Shown here in pieces: positions 1-7,710 of a stretch of DNA of 23,349 bases. The DNA is taken from assembly GCA_002501085.1 (NCBI GenBank), contig DLRL01000061.1:1-23349 (forward strand), given 5' to 3'. Both the position numbers and the translations under genes were made by a program. Positions within the stretch are counted from its first letter, which is position 1. Each line of letters begins with the position of its first letter. The notes under the pieces are model-generated. The model did no database searches. It was not told where the DNA came from and worked only from the letters and a program-made list of their open reading frames with translations. This DNA is from Gemmatimonadales bacterium UBA7889 (GTDB lineage: Bacteria > Gemmatimonadota > Gemmatimonadetes > Longimicrobiales > Gaopeijiaceae).

Positions 1-158
1 CAAATGTGAATCCGGAGGTATCTCATCCGAGGTGGAGCCAGGCCCGAGAACGGCGGCTGCCGTCACTATTCAAGAGTCATGAAACCCTGATGTTCAATGG
101 CTATGCCGAAGAAGTTTCTCACCTTTACGCAGGGATGGACCTTCACCGCTGGAAGTAA
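1..158 (+). CDS. msrP: MsrP, catalytic subunit of periplasmic methionine-sulfoxide reductase (3' end only)
   Basis: This is the C-terminal end of the molybdopterin subunit of MsrPQ, which reduces methionine sulfoxide in periplasmic proteins. Reading from base 3 gives 51 codons ending in TAA at 156-158. The text contains NVNPEVSHPRWSQA, LMFNGYAEEV and LYAGMDLHRWK, which match the conserved C-terminus of the YedY/MsrP family. The Mo-cofactor cysteine and Tat signal lie upstream of the window and cannot be checked. The msrQ start follows 28 bases later, so the two genes form the usual msrPQ operon. The identity is secure for a fragment because both the motif run and the neighbour agree. Confidence 0.9.
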   Translation, partial: NVNPEVSHPRWSQARERRLPSLFKSHETLMFNGYAEEVSHLYAGMDLHRWK

Positions 159-186
159 CTCTCACTCAAACCTCGGTTCAAACACC

Positions 187-816
187 ATGATCCAAAAGCA
201 CCGGATTTTGGTGTGCAAGATAGTGATTTGGGTTGCAGCCCTCAGTCCAGGTGCCTGGCTCATAGCTGGACTATTTCTCAACTGGTTAGGGCCTAATCCA
301 ATCGAAACCCTAACTCACATCACGGGCATGACCACGCTTGTCTTGCTCTTAGTAACACTTTCGGTCACCCCCCTGCGTCGGATAACTGGATGGAATGTAG
401 CTATTAGGCTCCGTCGCCCTCTTGGCTTATTTGCGTTCTTCTATGCTCTCATCCATTTCAACATCTGGTTTGTTTTTGATCAGGTCTTCAATTGGAGATG
501 GATGGTCGAAGACATTATTGAGAGGCCTTATATCACTGTCGGGTTCTCCGCTTTCGTCATACTTATTCCATTAGCCCTCACGTCAACAAAGGGTTGGATG
601 CGTCGCCTAGGAATTCGTTGGACTAAACTCCATCGGGGCATCTACTTGGCCGCTACCCTTGGGGTAATTCACTACTATTGGCTGGTGAAAGCTGACGTGC
701 GCCTCCCTCTGCTTCTCGCGTTCTGCTTGAGTGTACTACTGATCTATCGCGCACCTGGCTGGCTGGAAAAACGTCGGAGAACGATAGCCAGATCTCCCGG
801 AAGCAATGTCAGCTGA
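187..816 (+). CDS. msrQ: MsrQ, heme-binding membrane subunit of the MsrPQ system
   Basis: This inner-membrane b-type heme protein passes quinone-pool electrons to periplasmic MsrP. It has 209 residues from the ATG at 187, close to the family's usual 200-215. Seen: several membrane segments, PNPIETLTHITG near residues 36-47, TPLRRI at 61-66, FFYALIHF around H90, ERPYITVGF at 112-120, LHRGIY with H149, and H162. H90, H149 and H162 sit almost exactly where E. coli MsrQ has its heme histidines. The reading frame is open upstream to 97, but that extension overlaps the end of msrP and is hydrophilic, so the internal ATG is preferred. No clear Shine-Dalgarno sequence precedes it. It is probably translated with msrP. 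Confidence 0.92.
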   Translation: MIQKHRILVCKIVIWVAALSPGAWLIAGLFLNWLGPNPIETLTHITGMTTLVLLLVTLSVTPLRRITGWNVAIRLRRPLGLFAFFYALIHFNIWFVFDQVFNWRWMVEDIIERPYITVGFSAFVILIPLALTSTKGWMRRLGIRWTKLHRGIYLAATLGVIHYYWLVKADVRLPLLLAFCLSVLLIYRAPGWLEKRRRTIARSPGSNVS

Positions 817-837
817 GAACCCTGGATCCAGCTCTGG

Positions 838-1695
838 TTAGTGGCTAAGCGAGTATAAGATGACGTTGATCCCCAGGGCGTAAGCTTCCGGAGAAAATTC
901 GTAGAAGAAATCGTAATCCTCCCCTTCACGCTCCCATCCGTCTGCAATGTCTGTGTTGTGGGTCATTACAACGAGTGGGCGTCCTTCAGGGTCGAAGATT
1001 GCCCTGAGGTGTGGAGTTTCGCTCTCTCGCCCTCGCTCTGAAGTACCACGACGTCCATTCCTCCGCCACCACTGTATGGAGGGAATTTGAGGTATATCTT
1101 CCACCTCGTAGAGGGCGTGCATCATCATATGCTCAGGATCAATATCTACGATCGGATATTCTGGGAGTACGCGCGTAATTTCTCCCACCCAATGTTGCCA
1201 GGCCCAGTCACCCCAAAAATCATCGACCCAGATGAATCCGCCTTTCGTCAAGTAATCTCGAAGACGTACGACCTCTAGCTCGCTAAATCCAACTGTGCCC
1301 ACATCCGACATGAATATGAACGGGCACTCGTATAGTTCTTCTTGAGTAGCCCGCACAACGGCGAACCCTGGCTGACCGTCCTCCCATCGGGCAGGCTTCG
1401 CAGTCGTTAGTTCTGCGAGCCTCGTAACAAAGTTATGATCTGACCCTGGATAGTCTGTATTCCATCCGTGGCCTTGGGCTTCCTGCCGTACGCTTTGATA
1501 TAAGAGCCGACAGAATGTAAACCCCCGATCCCTTACTCCATTCTCTGCTGTGGGCAATCCCTCACGAATCGGATTTGGTCGCCATCCTCCTCCGCCCCAC
1601 ATTCTTACTTGAAAAGCTGTCAGTAGGAAGATAGAAGCTACAGGGACGATATAACGAAGAGTCATCTGGCTTCTCTTCCTAAAAAGCTTATTCAA
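838..1695 (-). CDS. Exported DUF4159 domain protein
   Basis: The function is unknown. The 285-residue product has a basic start (KLFRKR), a hydrophobic stretch at about 14-28, and then the DUF4159 region. Family-like features are GFTFCRLLY (58-66), WNTDYPGSDHNFVTRL (78-93), a central IFMSDVG, LRDYLTKGGFIWVDDF (145-160) and a Trp-rich section. The fold is thought to be glutamine-amidotransferase/ThuA-like, but I see no catalytic Cys-His-Glu set. The listed start is TTG, giving a TTGA overlap with the upstream amidotransferase gene and a GAGGTG-type ribosome site 8 bases before it. The ATG at 1665, with GGAAGAG upstream, is a good alternative and would leave a shorter signal peptide. It is convergent with msrQ, 21 bases away. 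Confidence 0.75.
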   Translation of the reverse strand: MNKLFRKRSQMTLRYIVPVASIFLLTAFQVRMWGGGGWRPNPIREGLPTAENGVRDRGFTFCRLLYQSVRQEAQGHGWNTDYPGSDHNFVTRLAELTTAKPARWEDGQPGFAVVRATQEELYECPFIFMSDVGTVGFSELEVVRLRDYLTKGGFIWVDDFWGDWAWQHWVGEITRVLPEYPIVDIDPEHMMMHALYEVEDIPQIPSIQWWRRNGRRGTSERGRESETPHLRAIFDPEGRPLVVMTHNTDIADGWEREGEDYDFFYEFSPEAYALGINVILYSLSH

Positions 1696-2417
1696 TCTCC
1701 CAACACCTCTTTTAGAAACCGGGGTAGGATCGATTCGGACTCCGGGGTTTCTGGAGTATTGTCTTCAAATTCCTTAATAGATTTATGACCAGTAAGGGGT
1801 AGATACTCTGTATACTTGGTCAGTCGTGCAACCAGATCTGCTCTATTCAACTCTGGGTGGAATTGAGTCGCGTAGATAGGCTTATCCAGAAAGACAAAGG
1901 CTTGATTCTCGACCAGGTCACTAGAAGCCAACAACCTCGCATTTTTCGGTATTTCAGTAACAACATCCTCATGCCCTATAGGAACACGGAACCTCTTTCC
2001 TAGCGGCCCGAACACTGGATCGGCCTCTCCGTCGTGAGTAAGCTCCACCCAGGCTGTACCAACTTCTGCTCTATCTCGGTCAGTCACGACCGTGCCCCCA
2101 AGAGCCTGAGCCATGGCCTGAAATCCCCAGCAAGATGCGAAAGTCGGACGGCTTTTCGCATACAACTCCGTCATGGTATCCAGGGCCCTTGAGAGCCATG
2201 GGCCACCTCTTACCACGGAATGCTCCCCACTTCCGCCAATAAGCACCACGTCAGTTCTCTTAAGGGTTAATGTTGAAGGTGCACCAGAAAGTAGGTCGAA
2301 AACCTCAATGTTCGATGAAGTGCATGGTAGGCTACGCGCGAAACAGAGAACCTCCTGCGCAGCCATAGGGTCCCCCGGATTTCGGACCTGGAGTAATAGG
2401 AAGCGTGGGTCTGTCAC
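1692..2417 (-). CDS. Class I glutamine amidotransferase-like protein (GMP-synthase-type GATase domain)
   Basis: This is a 241-residue stand-alone GATase1 domain protein, related to the amidotransferase half of GMP synthase (COG0518-like). Seen: IGGSGEHSVV (60-69), the nucleophile elbow ASCWGFQAMA with C96, VPIGHEDVV with H149, and ATQFHPEL with H187 and E189, so the Cys-His-Glu triad is complete. The synthetase half is absent. The C-terminal 30 residues are acidic and low in complexity. It starts with GTG and has no strong ribosome site. Its last bases overlap the DUF4159 start by 4, so the two are likely translated together. The substrate is unknown; ammonia release from glutamine or gamma-glutamyl hydrolysis are the family's chemistries. 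Confidence 0.8.
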   Translation of the reverse strand: MTDPRFLLLQVRNPGDPMAAQEVLCFARSLPCTSSNIEVFDLLSGAPSTLTLKRTDVVLIGGSGEHSVVRGGPWLSRALDTMTELYAKSRPTFASCWGFQAMAQALGGTVVTDRDRAEVGTAWVELTHDGEADPVFGPLGKRFRVPIGHEDVVTEIPKNARLLASSDLVENQAFVFLDKPIYATQFHPELNRADLVARLTKYTEYLPLTGHKSIKEFEDNTPETPESESILPRFLKEVLGD

Positions 2418-2481
2418 GTCTGCTCAGATATGGGGGCGGATAGTTGCGATAGTGACTGACTCATCAATAGTCAGTTAGAAG

Positions 2482-2565
2482 TGCCGAGGCTGGGACTTGA
2501 ACCCAGAAGGGCGTGAGCCCGGGGGATTTTAAGTCCCCTGTGTTTACCAATTTCACCACCCCGGC
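2482..2565 (-). tRNA. tRNA-Leu (anticodon UAA)
   Basis: On the minus strand the 84 bases fold as a class II tRNA. The acceptor arms are GCCGGGG and CCTCGGC with one G-U pair, followed by discriminator A. The anticodon stem GGGGA/TCCCC encloses the loop CTTAAAA, giving anticodon TAA (UAA, reads UUA/UUG). A variable arm (CGGGCTCACGCCC region) precedes the T arm CTGGG-TTCAAGT-CCCAG. The 3' CCA is not encoded. It lies between the molybdoenzyme gene (69 bases upstream) and the amidotransferase gene, all on the same strand. Confidence 0.96.
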
Positions 2566-2633
2566 AGGACAGACACTAACCATGGATTTCCTTGCCGAAA
2601 CCCAGTCAAGGTAGATCAGGTTCTCAACCGATT

Positions 2634-3785
2634 TTAGTCGATTAAGATATTCCTTGTGAACTGTCCATTGCTTTCCCAATAGGTCCTCTTCAGGGCTATC
2701 TCAGGATCAGCAGGTGCCGGCTGAACGTTCCCTTCCCTGTCAGTAGCCCTTGAAGTGATGGTGTGTTCTCCTGACTCAGCATTCCAGTCAAGGTGCCAGA
2801 ATGTCCATGAATAGGGATCCTCACGCCCTTCTCCTAATGTAGCAGGCAGCCACGACCCATCATCTACCCGCACCTCTACTCGGTTGATATGGGCACCCCA
2901 AGCGGCCCCATGAATGCGATAGCTACTACCATCGCTTGTAACCTTTGCAGCGATCGAATTTACACGCCCATGACTCACTGAGTTCTGAGTCCAAACCGTC
3001 TCTCCCCCCTTCTCTTCCCCTCTTAGTGTTACGTAGTCCTGTGCCATAAACCGGCCCATAAATCTCGTATTACGAATTTCAATCCTTTTTAGCCACTTCA
3101 CATTCGCGACCCCATACCATCCAGGTGCAACAAGCCGAAGAGGAAATCCATGATCTGTCGGTAACGGTTCTCCATTGACCTCATAGCATAGGAGAAGATT
3201 TGGGTCCATCGCGTCTTCTAGAGACATGCTTCGCGCAAAACTCTGAGTGACCTCATTTCCTCGGATTTCTTCCACACCTTCATCAGTACCGAAGAAAACC
3301 ACTTCGATCCCATCCTCTTGAATGCCTGCTTGAGCGAGTACTCTGCGAAGTGATGTCCCACCCCAACGGGCGTTGTGGACTGCTCCGACAAAAGTTGGGA
3401 ACCCCCTGTTTCCGCCACACTCCAGCGCAAAGGCTACGTCTTCTTTGGGAAGAGCCTTGATCTCCTCCAGTGTGAAACTTCTTGGACGATTAACTAAGCC
3501 TCCGATCTCTAACTTCCAATCATTTTCGCTAATCTCTGGAGTGTTGTAGTGGGACACCCGAAATAGGTCCTCTATGGGGGTAACCCACGATGTGAGTCCC
3601 TGCCAATCGAGCGTGTTCGCTTGCCCGCCTGGTTGTGGGCCATCGATCCATGGTATCACCGCCTCCTGAGAACTGATGCGTAAGATTCGGTCCGCTACAT
3701 CGGAGGGGAAAAGCGCCAAGCCTGCCGCTGCGCTGCCGCCTCGAATGAGCAGGTCTCGACGAGTGACATTCGATGTTTCGGGCAT
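2634..3785 (-). CDS. Sulfite-oxidase-family molybdopterin oxidoreductase, Tat-exported
   Basis: This is a predicted periplasmic Mo-cofactor enzyme of the sulfite oxidase family; its substrate is not known (sulfite or another oxyanion or sulfoxide). It has 383 residues from the ATG at 3785. The N-terminus has a twin-arginine-like signal, TRRDLLIRGG, then a small-residue hydrophobic stretch to about residue 26. The Mo-binding domain spans about 60-270, with C123 in ALECGGNRGF as the expected Mo ligand and LRLVAPGWYGVANVKW near 217-232. The C-terminal Mo-cofactor oxidoreductase dimerisation domain runs from about 285 (RVNSIAAKV) to the end. No heme or cytochrome domain is fused. It is distinct from MsrP, which lies 2.5 kb away. 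No electron-transfer partner is adjacent. Confidence 0.87.
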   Translation of the reverse strand: MPETSNVTRRDLLIRGGSAAAGLALFPSDVADRILRISSQEAVIPWIDGPQPGGQANTLDWQGLTSWVTPIEDLFRVSHYNTPEISENDWKLEIGGLVNRPRSFTLEEIKALPKEDVAFALECGGNRGFPTFVGAVHNARWGGTSLRRVLAQAGIQEDGIEVVFFGTDEGVEEIRGNEVTQSFARSMSLEDAMDPNLLLCYEVNGEPLPTDHGFPLRLVAPGWYGVANVKWLKRIEIRNTRFMGRFMAQDYVTLRGEEKGGETVWTQNSVSHGRVNSIAAKVTSDGSSYRIHGAAWGAHINRVEVRVDDGSWLPATLGEGREDPYSWTFWHLDWNAESGEHTITSRATDREGNVQPAPADPEIALKRTYWESNGQFTRNILID

Positions 3786-3818
3786 AGCTCGAGTGCCTTT
3801 AAAAGAAAGTGGATCCGC

Positions 3819-3871
3819 ACTGCTGTTCAGAAGCAGTAACCTCTAAGGTCTAGGCCGTTGCGGCTAGACCT
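3819..3871. repeat. Two adjacent hairpins in the divergent spacer
   Basis: The 217-base spacer between the molybdoenzyme gene (minus) and trmH (plus) holds two inverted repeats. The first is ACTGCT/AGCAGT (3819-3824, 3832-3837, 7-base loop). The second is AGGTCTA plus GCC against GGC plus TAGACCT (3846-3871, one bulged G, 5-base loop). Neither is followed by a T run. They could be operators or a leader structure for the minus-strand gene. The rest of the spacer shows no convincing promoter. Confidence 0.5.
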
Positions 3872-4002
3872 GATTCCTCTGATTCCGATGGACAAAACCG
3901 AACCCATTTCTAATCGTAATCCGATCACACCTATGGCTCTAAATTTTGATCTGTGCATGATCAGGGATGGATCGAAAGGGCTAGAGCAGAGAATATATCT
4001 CC

Positions 4003-4659
4003 ATGCGCCCAGAACGATTCCATCGACTTCGTGCAGTTTTAGAGCGTCGACAACCAGATCTGACCATTCTAATGGACCGGGTCAACAAGTCACATAATTT
4101 TTCTGCAATCTTAAGAAACTGTGACGCAGTCGGTGTTCTTAGGGCTCATGTCGTTCCTCCTGAAGAGGGATTGGTGCTCCACCATGGAACGTCGGCCGGC
4201 ACCATGAAGTGGGTCCAAGTGCACCGTCACAAAACTGTTGAAGGTGCAGCTAGGAGTCTGAAAAAAGAGGGATACAATCTCATCGCAGCTCATCCTTCAA
4301 AACATTCGGTCGACTTTCGTGAGGTAGACTACACAGGTCCAACAGCCATCCTAGTTGGCGCAGAATTGCACGGTGTCTCTGAAGCCGGATTAGACACAGC
4401 TGACCTCTGCGTGAAAATTCCCATGACTGGAATGGTGAAATCTCTCAATGTTTCTGTGGCAACGTCACTCCTCTTGTTTGAAGCGTTCAGGCAAAGACAG
4501 GCTGCGGGTATGTATGAAGGGAGTCGACTGGATCGTAACGAATTCGAGAAACATCTTTTCGAGTGGTCCTGGCCTTCGTTGGCTGCGGCAAGGCGCCGAG
4601 ACGGAAAACCCTACCCAAGTCTCAGCCCTGATGGGGAGATCCTATCGGAATCTGATTAG
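4003..4659 (+). CDS. trmH: tRNA (guanosine(18)-2'-O)-methyltransferase TrmH
   Basis: This SpoU/SPOUT-family enzyme methylates the 2'-O of G18 in the tRNA D loop, using S-adenosylmethionine. It has 218 residues, near the E. coli size. The N-terminus RLRAVLERRQPDLTILMD matches TrmH. Motif 1 is NFSAILRNCDAVGV with N32 and catalytic R38. Motif 2 is ILVGAELHGVS with E121. Motif 3, the SAM-binding knot, is IPMTGMVKSLNVSVATSLLLFEA (139-161) with S147 and N149. The tail GMYEGSRLD and KPYPSLSPDGEI also match the E. coli protein. It begins with ATG after a weak purine-rich region. It is monocistronic and convergent with the fusion gene downstream. Confidence 0.93.
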   Translation: MRPERFHRLRAVLERRQPDLTILMDRVNKSHNFSAILRNCDAVGVLRAHVVPPEEGLVLHHGTSAGTMKWVQVHRHKTVEGAARSLKKEGYNLIAAHPSKHSVDFREVDYTGPTAILVGAELHGVSEAGLDTADLCVKIPMTGMVKSLNVSVATSLLLFEAFRQRQAAGMYEGSRLDRNEFEKHLFEWSWPSLAAARRRDGKPYPSLSPDGEILSESD

Positions 4660-4662
4660 TAC

Positions 4663-4701
4663 ATATCTGGGCTACTACAAATGCCCGAGCCCATGAGATA
4701 T
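4663..4701. terminator. Candidate bidirectional terminator hairpin
   Basis: The 48-base gap between the convergent trmH and TIGR01777 stops holds ATATCT-GGGCT (4663-4673) against AGCCC-atg-AGATAT (4688-4701). This is an 11-pair stem with a 3-base bulge and a 14-base loop. There is no clean T tract on either side, so it is not a textbook intrinsic terminator. Its position favours a transcription-stop role. Confidence 0.4.
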
Positions 4702-4707
4702 ATCGGG

Positions 4708-6090
4708 TTACTTTCTCATCTGACCAAGTTGAAACCTAAGTGACTCCTCTGGCTTTTCGTAGAAAAACCGGAATCCGGATGCTGTGAGTTTCTGTGGAAA
4801 CACATGCTGTCCCTCAAGTAATGCTTCTCGCCCCATCTCTCCGAAGAGTGTAGTAATCACAGGCTTCGGAATTGGAATCATGGTCGGTCTTCTGAGGACA
4901 GACCCTAGGGTTGAAGTAAATGCCGAGTTCGTTACCGGATGTGGTGCTGTCACATTGATCGGACCCTCGAGATCATTGGACATCAGAATGTGATGAATTG
5001 CCCCCACGATATCGTCGATATCTACCCAGCTTAAGAACTGTCGTCCTGACCCTAATCGCCCACCTAAACCCATGAGGAATGGCAAGCACATGCGGTGAAG
5101 TGCACCACCTGCTCCTGATAAGACGACCCCCGTACGAATATGGGCGACCCTTAAGCCAGCCTGGTCAGCGGCCTCGGTTGCTTGCTCCCAGGCCCCGCAA
5201 ACTTCGGCAAGAAAGCCACTACCTTGTCTCGCGCCTTCTTCGATATGTAACTGGGCGGAGTTTCCATAATAGCCCACTGCAGAACCAGATATGAGCACCT
5301 TGGGGCCATTCCTGAGGTTCGCAAGGGCTCTGGATAACACAGATGTGCTCTGAATACGACTGTGACGTATCGAGTGCTTTCGCGCTGTATTCCAGCGCCG
5401 ATCTGCAATTGATACACCGGCTAGGTTTACGACAGCATCTGCCGAGGCTAATCCCTCCAGATCTATGTCCCCCTCTCTAGGATTCCAATAGATCTTTCCT
5501 TCGCCCAGCGCATTTCGATCTCTCACCAACTGAATAACCTTATGCCCACCGGTTGTTAAAAAACTAGCCAGGTTACTCCCGACGAGCCCTGAAGAACCGG
5601 TGATAGCCACAGTTAGTCTCGGAAGAGCACTGTATTGGGCGTGTCGCTCTAGGTCAGTAAACAGTCGGCGATACCTAAATTGAAAGAGACGGCTAAGATC
5701 TCGCTTTATGGAACCCTTCCCGAGTACGGTCCCCAAAGGCCTAAAGGGTAGTTCTACCTCAATCTCATCTATGAGCTTGGTGCCTTGTTTCCCGAGCGAT
5801 TCAAATTTATGAACGTGCCTCCATAAGTTAAGGGGGCCAGATATTTGTTCATCGCAAAACTGAGTACCCCTTACATAATCATGATGCCTCAATACCCACC
5901 GGAAGCTGCATGGCCCCTTATGAACTCTTAGGGCAACCTCTCCTCCATCGTCTATACCACCTTTTCGGCTAATGAACTCCACTCTAGCCCAAGGAGGGGT
6001 TAAACGTTCAAAGGCCCCCACTCGACAATGCCATCCGAATACCGTTTCGGGATCTGGGTCTTCGAGTGCGCTCTGATACCTGAGAATCAT
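4708..6090 (-). CDS. SRPBCC domain fused to TIGR01777-family NAD(P)-dependent epimerase-like protein
   Basis: The 460-residue product has two parts. Residues 1 to about 155 resemble an SRPBCC ligand-binding/cyclase-type domain (SALEDPDPETVFGWHCRVGAFERLTPPW and a DEQISGPLNLW strand region). Residues 157-460 are a YfcH/TIGR01777 short-chain epimerase-like domain with the Rossmann motif GSSGLVG (165-171), VVNLAGVSIADRRW (220-233), ISGSAVGYYG (267-276), IRTGVVLSGAGGAL (318-331), WVDIDDIVGAI (355-365) and a DUF1731-like C-terminal end. Cell biology of the family is poorly known; E. coli YfcH is also uncharacterised. The ATG at 6090 has no clear ribosome site. It is 187 bases after rpe, so probably partly independent of it. 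Confidence 0.85.
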   Translation of the reverse strand: MILRYQSALEDPDPETVFGWHCRVGAFERLTPPWARVEFISRKGGIDDGGEVALRVHKGPCSFRWVLRHHDYVRGTQFCDEQISGPLNLWRHVHKFESLGKQGTKLIDEIEVELPFRPLGTVLGKGSIKRDLSRLFQFRYRRLFTDLERHAQYSALPRLTVAITGSSGLVGSNLASFLTTGGHKVIQLVRDRNALGEGKIYWNPREGDIDLEGLASADAVVNLAGVSIADRRWNTARKHSIRHSRIQSTSVLSRALANLRNGPKVLISGSAVGYYGNSAQLHIEEGARQGSGFLAEVCGAWEQATEAADQAGLRVAHIRTGVVLSGAGGALHRMCLPFLMGLGGRLGSGRQFLSWVDIDDIVGAIHHILMSNDLEGPINVTAPHPVTNSAFTSTLGSVLRRPTMIPIPKPVITTLFGEMGREALLEGQHVFPQKLTASGFRFFYEKPEESLRFQLGQMRK

Positions 6091-6277
6091 AGATAAAAGG
6101 TTGGGATAGAAATGAGGTAAATCCTGCCTTACAGGGCGTTCACCTACCCCCTAATCACAACAGGATCCAGACTCGGCCAAAAATGCTCACACTCTTCGGA
6201 GCTAACTTGAGAAGTCATGAGAGCGCCTCAAATCTTTCTTACTACTGCGGTACCTATATTGTTTGTGACTCAAGATC

Positions 6278-6934
6278 TCAGGAAGGCAACGCCTCACGAA
6301 TTGCCATGACTCCTGCCCCTGGACCCTGGGGGTGGCCGTAAATCGCTGAACCTGCCACGAGAACACTAGCTCCGGCAGACTGCAGGTCGCCCGCATTACT
6401 AGCGTCAACTCCACCGTCAACTTCTAACTCCGCCGGACTGCTGTATCGGTCTAAGAGCTGCCGCGCTTCAGCGACCTTTTCCGTGCTACCCGGAATATAC
6501 GACTGGCCGCCAAAACCAGGATTAACGGACATAATCACCAGAAGATCCAGTTCTCCTAAGACATTGACTATTTCCTCAAGGCCGGTCTCAGGGTTAAGAG
6601 CGACACCTGCCTTGACTCCTAATGAATGTATCTGACCGACCGTGGCAATCAGATCTGGACAGACTTCAGCGTGAACAGTCATGAACGTCGCACCTGCTTC
6701 AGCGAATGACTCGAGGTACCGCTCAGGAGCTTCGATCATTAGATGCACATCCAAAGGCAAGTTTGTTGAGCAACGGGCCCCCTTTGTGATCACAGGACCA
6801 ATCGTGATGTTGGGGACAAAGTGCCCATCCATTACATCCACATGAATCCAATCGGCCCCACCCTCGTTTACTGCGCCAATCTCCTCACCAAGACGAGAGA
6901 AATCACAAGACAGTATCGAGGGGGCAATTTTCAT
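6278..6934 (-). CDS. rpe: Ribulose-phosphate 3-epimerase
   Basis: This enzyme interconverts ribulose 5-phosphate and xylulose 5-phosphate in the pentose phosphate and Calvin pathways. It has 218 residues, the normal length for this TIM-barrel enzyme. Seen: IAPSILSCDF with S6, WIHVDVMDGHFVPN with H31, catalytic D33 and M35, DVHLMIEAPERY with H64, MSVNPGFGGQ with M135, and EVDGGVD with catalytic D173. The C-terminal phosphate-binding motif VAGSAIYGHP is present. The start ATG overlaps the rpiA stop (ATGA, 6931-6934), so the two are translationally coupled and supply the same branch of metabolism. Confidence 0.96.
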   Translation of the reverse strand: MKIAPSILSCDFSRLGEEIGAVNEGGADWIHVDVMDGHFVPNITIGPVITKGARCSTNLPLDVHLMIEAPERYLESFAEAGATFMTVHAEVCPDLIATVGQIHSLGVKAGVALNPETGLEEIVNVLGELDLLVIMSVNPGFGGQSYIPGSTEKVAEARQLLDRYSSPAELEVDGGVDASNAGDLQSAGASVLVAGSAIYGHPQGPGAGVMAIREALPS

Positions 6935-7635
6935 GACTTTCGACCAAGCTCTATTGGTCCCGAGTCCGTGCCCAGAATCGCAACATCGGCAACCTTTAGG
7001 AAAAGCCCACTCTCGACTACGCCTGCTCTTGCCTGTAGTTCAGCTTCAAGTTGAGCAGGTTCTTTGATTCCATCCGCAAACCTGCAGTCGAGCATCAGGT
7101 TACCATTGTCGCTCTTAAAATCTTCCCCATTACTCATCATACGAACAGATGCCCTTCCCCCCCAATTCATAATGAACTGCACATGACCCTGAATTCCCCA
7201 ATCAACAACCTCGATCGGGAGCGGAGACAGGGTGCCTAAGCGGTCCACAGACTTGCTCTCATCTGCAATGATTAAAACACGATCTGAGGACTGCGCTACC
7301 ATCTTTTCCCTGAGTAGCGCCCCTCCCATACCCTTTATCAGGTCTAAGTCTGGAGATATTTCATCAGCGCCATCAACTGTGAGATCAATCCGGCTACTAT
7401 CACCTAACTCAATCAGATCAATCCCAGCTTGACGAGCTTCATCCGTAGTGCGGTTTGAAGTGGGGATTCCGACCACATCTTTCAGTTCTCCGGTCAGTAA
7501 CCGGTCTCCGAGCAGGTCAAGAAAGTGTGTCACGGTACTGCCTGTCCCCAGTCCCAGTACCATCCCGTTCTGAACATGCTCTAGGGCGCTAGCAGCTGCC
7601 TGGCGCTTCAGCTGCTCCGCTATTGAAGCTTCCAT
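6931..7635 (-). CDS. rpiA: Ribose-5-phosphate isomerase A
   Basis: This enzyme interconverts ribose 5-phosphate and ribulose 5-phosphate. The 234 residues show GLGTGSTV (28-35), TSNRTTDEA (59-67), LTVDGADEI with D88 and D91, and KGMGGALLREK with K101 and general base E110. The offset of +7 to the E. coli active-site residues D81, D84, K94 and E103 is constant. It starts at ATG 7635 with AGGGA about 10 bases upstream. It follows argH after a 154-base spacer that carries a stem-loop, so it may have its own promoter or be read through from argH. Confidence 0.96.
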   Translation of the reverse strand: MEASIAEQLKRQAAASALEHVQNGMVLGLGTGSTVTHFLDLLGDRLLTGELKDVVGIPTSNRTTDEARQAGIDLIELGDSSRIDLTVDGADEISPDLDLIKGMGGALLREKMVAQSSDRVLIIADESKSVDRLGTLSPLPIEVVDWGIQGHVQFIMNWGGRASVRMMSNGEDFKSDNGNLMLDCRFADGIKEPAQLEAELQARAGVVESGLFLKVADVAILGTDSGPIELGRKS

Positions 7636-7665
7636 CGGGTTTGTATCCCTAGTGTGAATTGGGTG

Positions 7666-7677
7666 GGGCTTAAGCCC
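7666..7677. repeat. 12-base perfect palindrome upstream of rpiA
   Basis: GGGCTTAAGCCC is a perfect palindrome 31 bases before the rpiA start. It has no loop, so it is more likely a protein-binding DNA site than an RNA hairpin. No T run is present. Confidence 0.4.
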
Positions 7678-7710
7678 AAGCTGGATGACATGGAATGACT
7701 GAATCTACAG

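Noticed and set aside
97..186. Upstream extension of the msrQ frame to an ATG at 97
   Set aside because: It overlaps the msrP coding end in another frame and encodes a hydrophilic stretch unlike the MsrQ N-terminus. The ATG at 187 fits family length and heme-histidine spacing.
5151..5417. 88-codon open frame inside the SRPBCC-TIGR01777 gene
   Set aside because: It is a shadow frame on the same strand within a well-supported gene, with no recognisable protein features.
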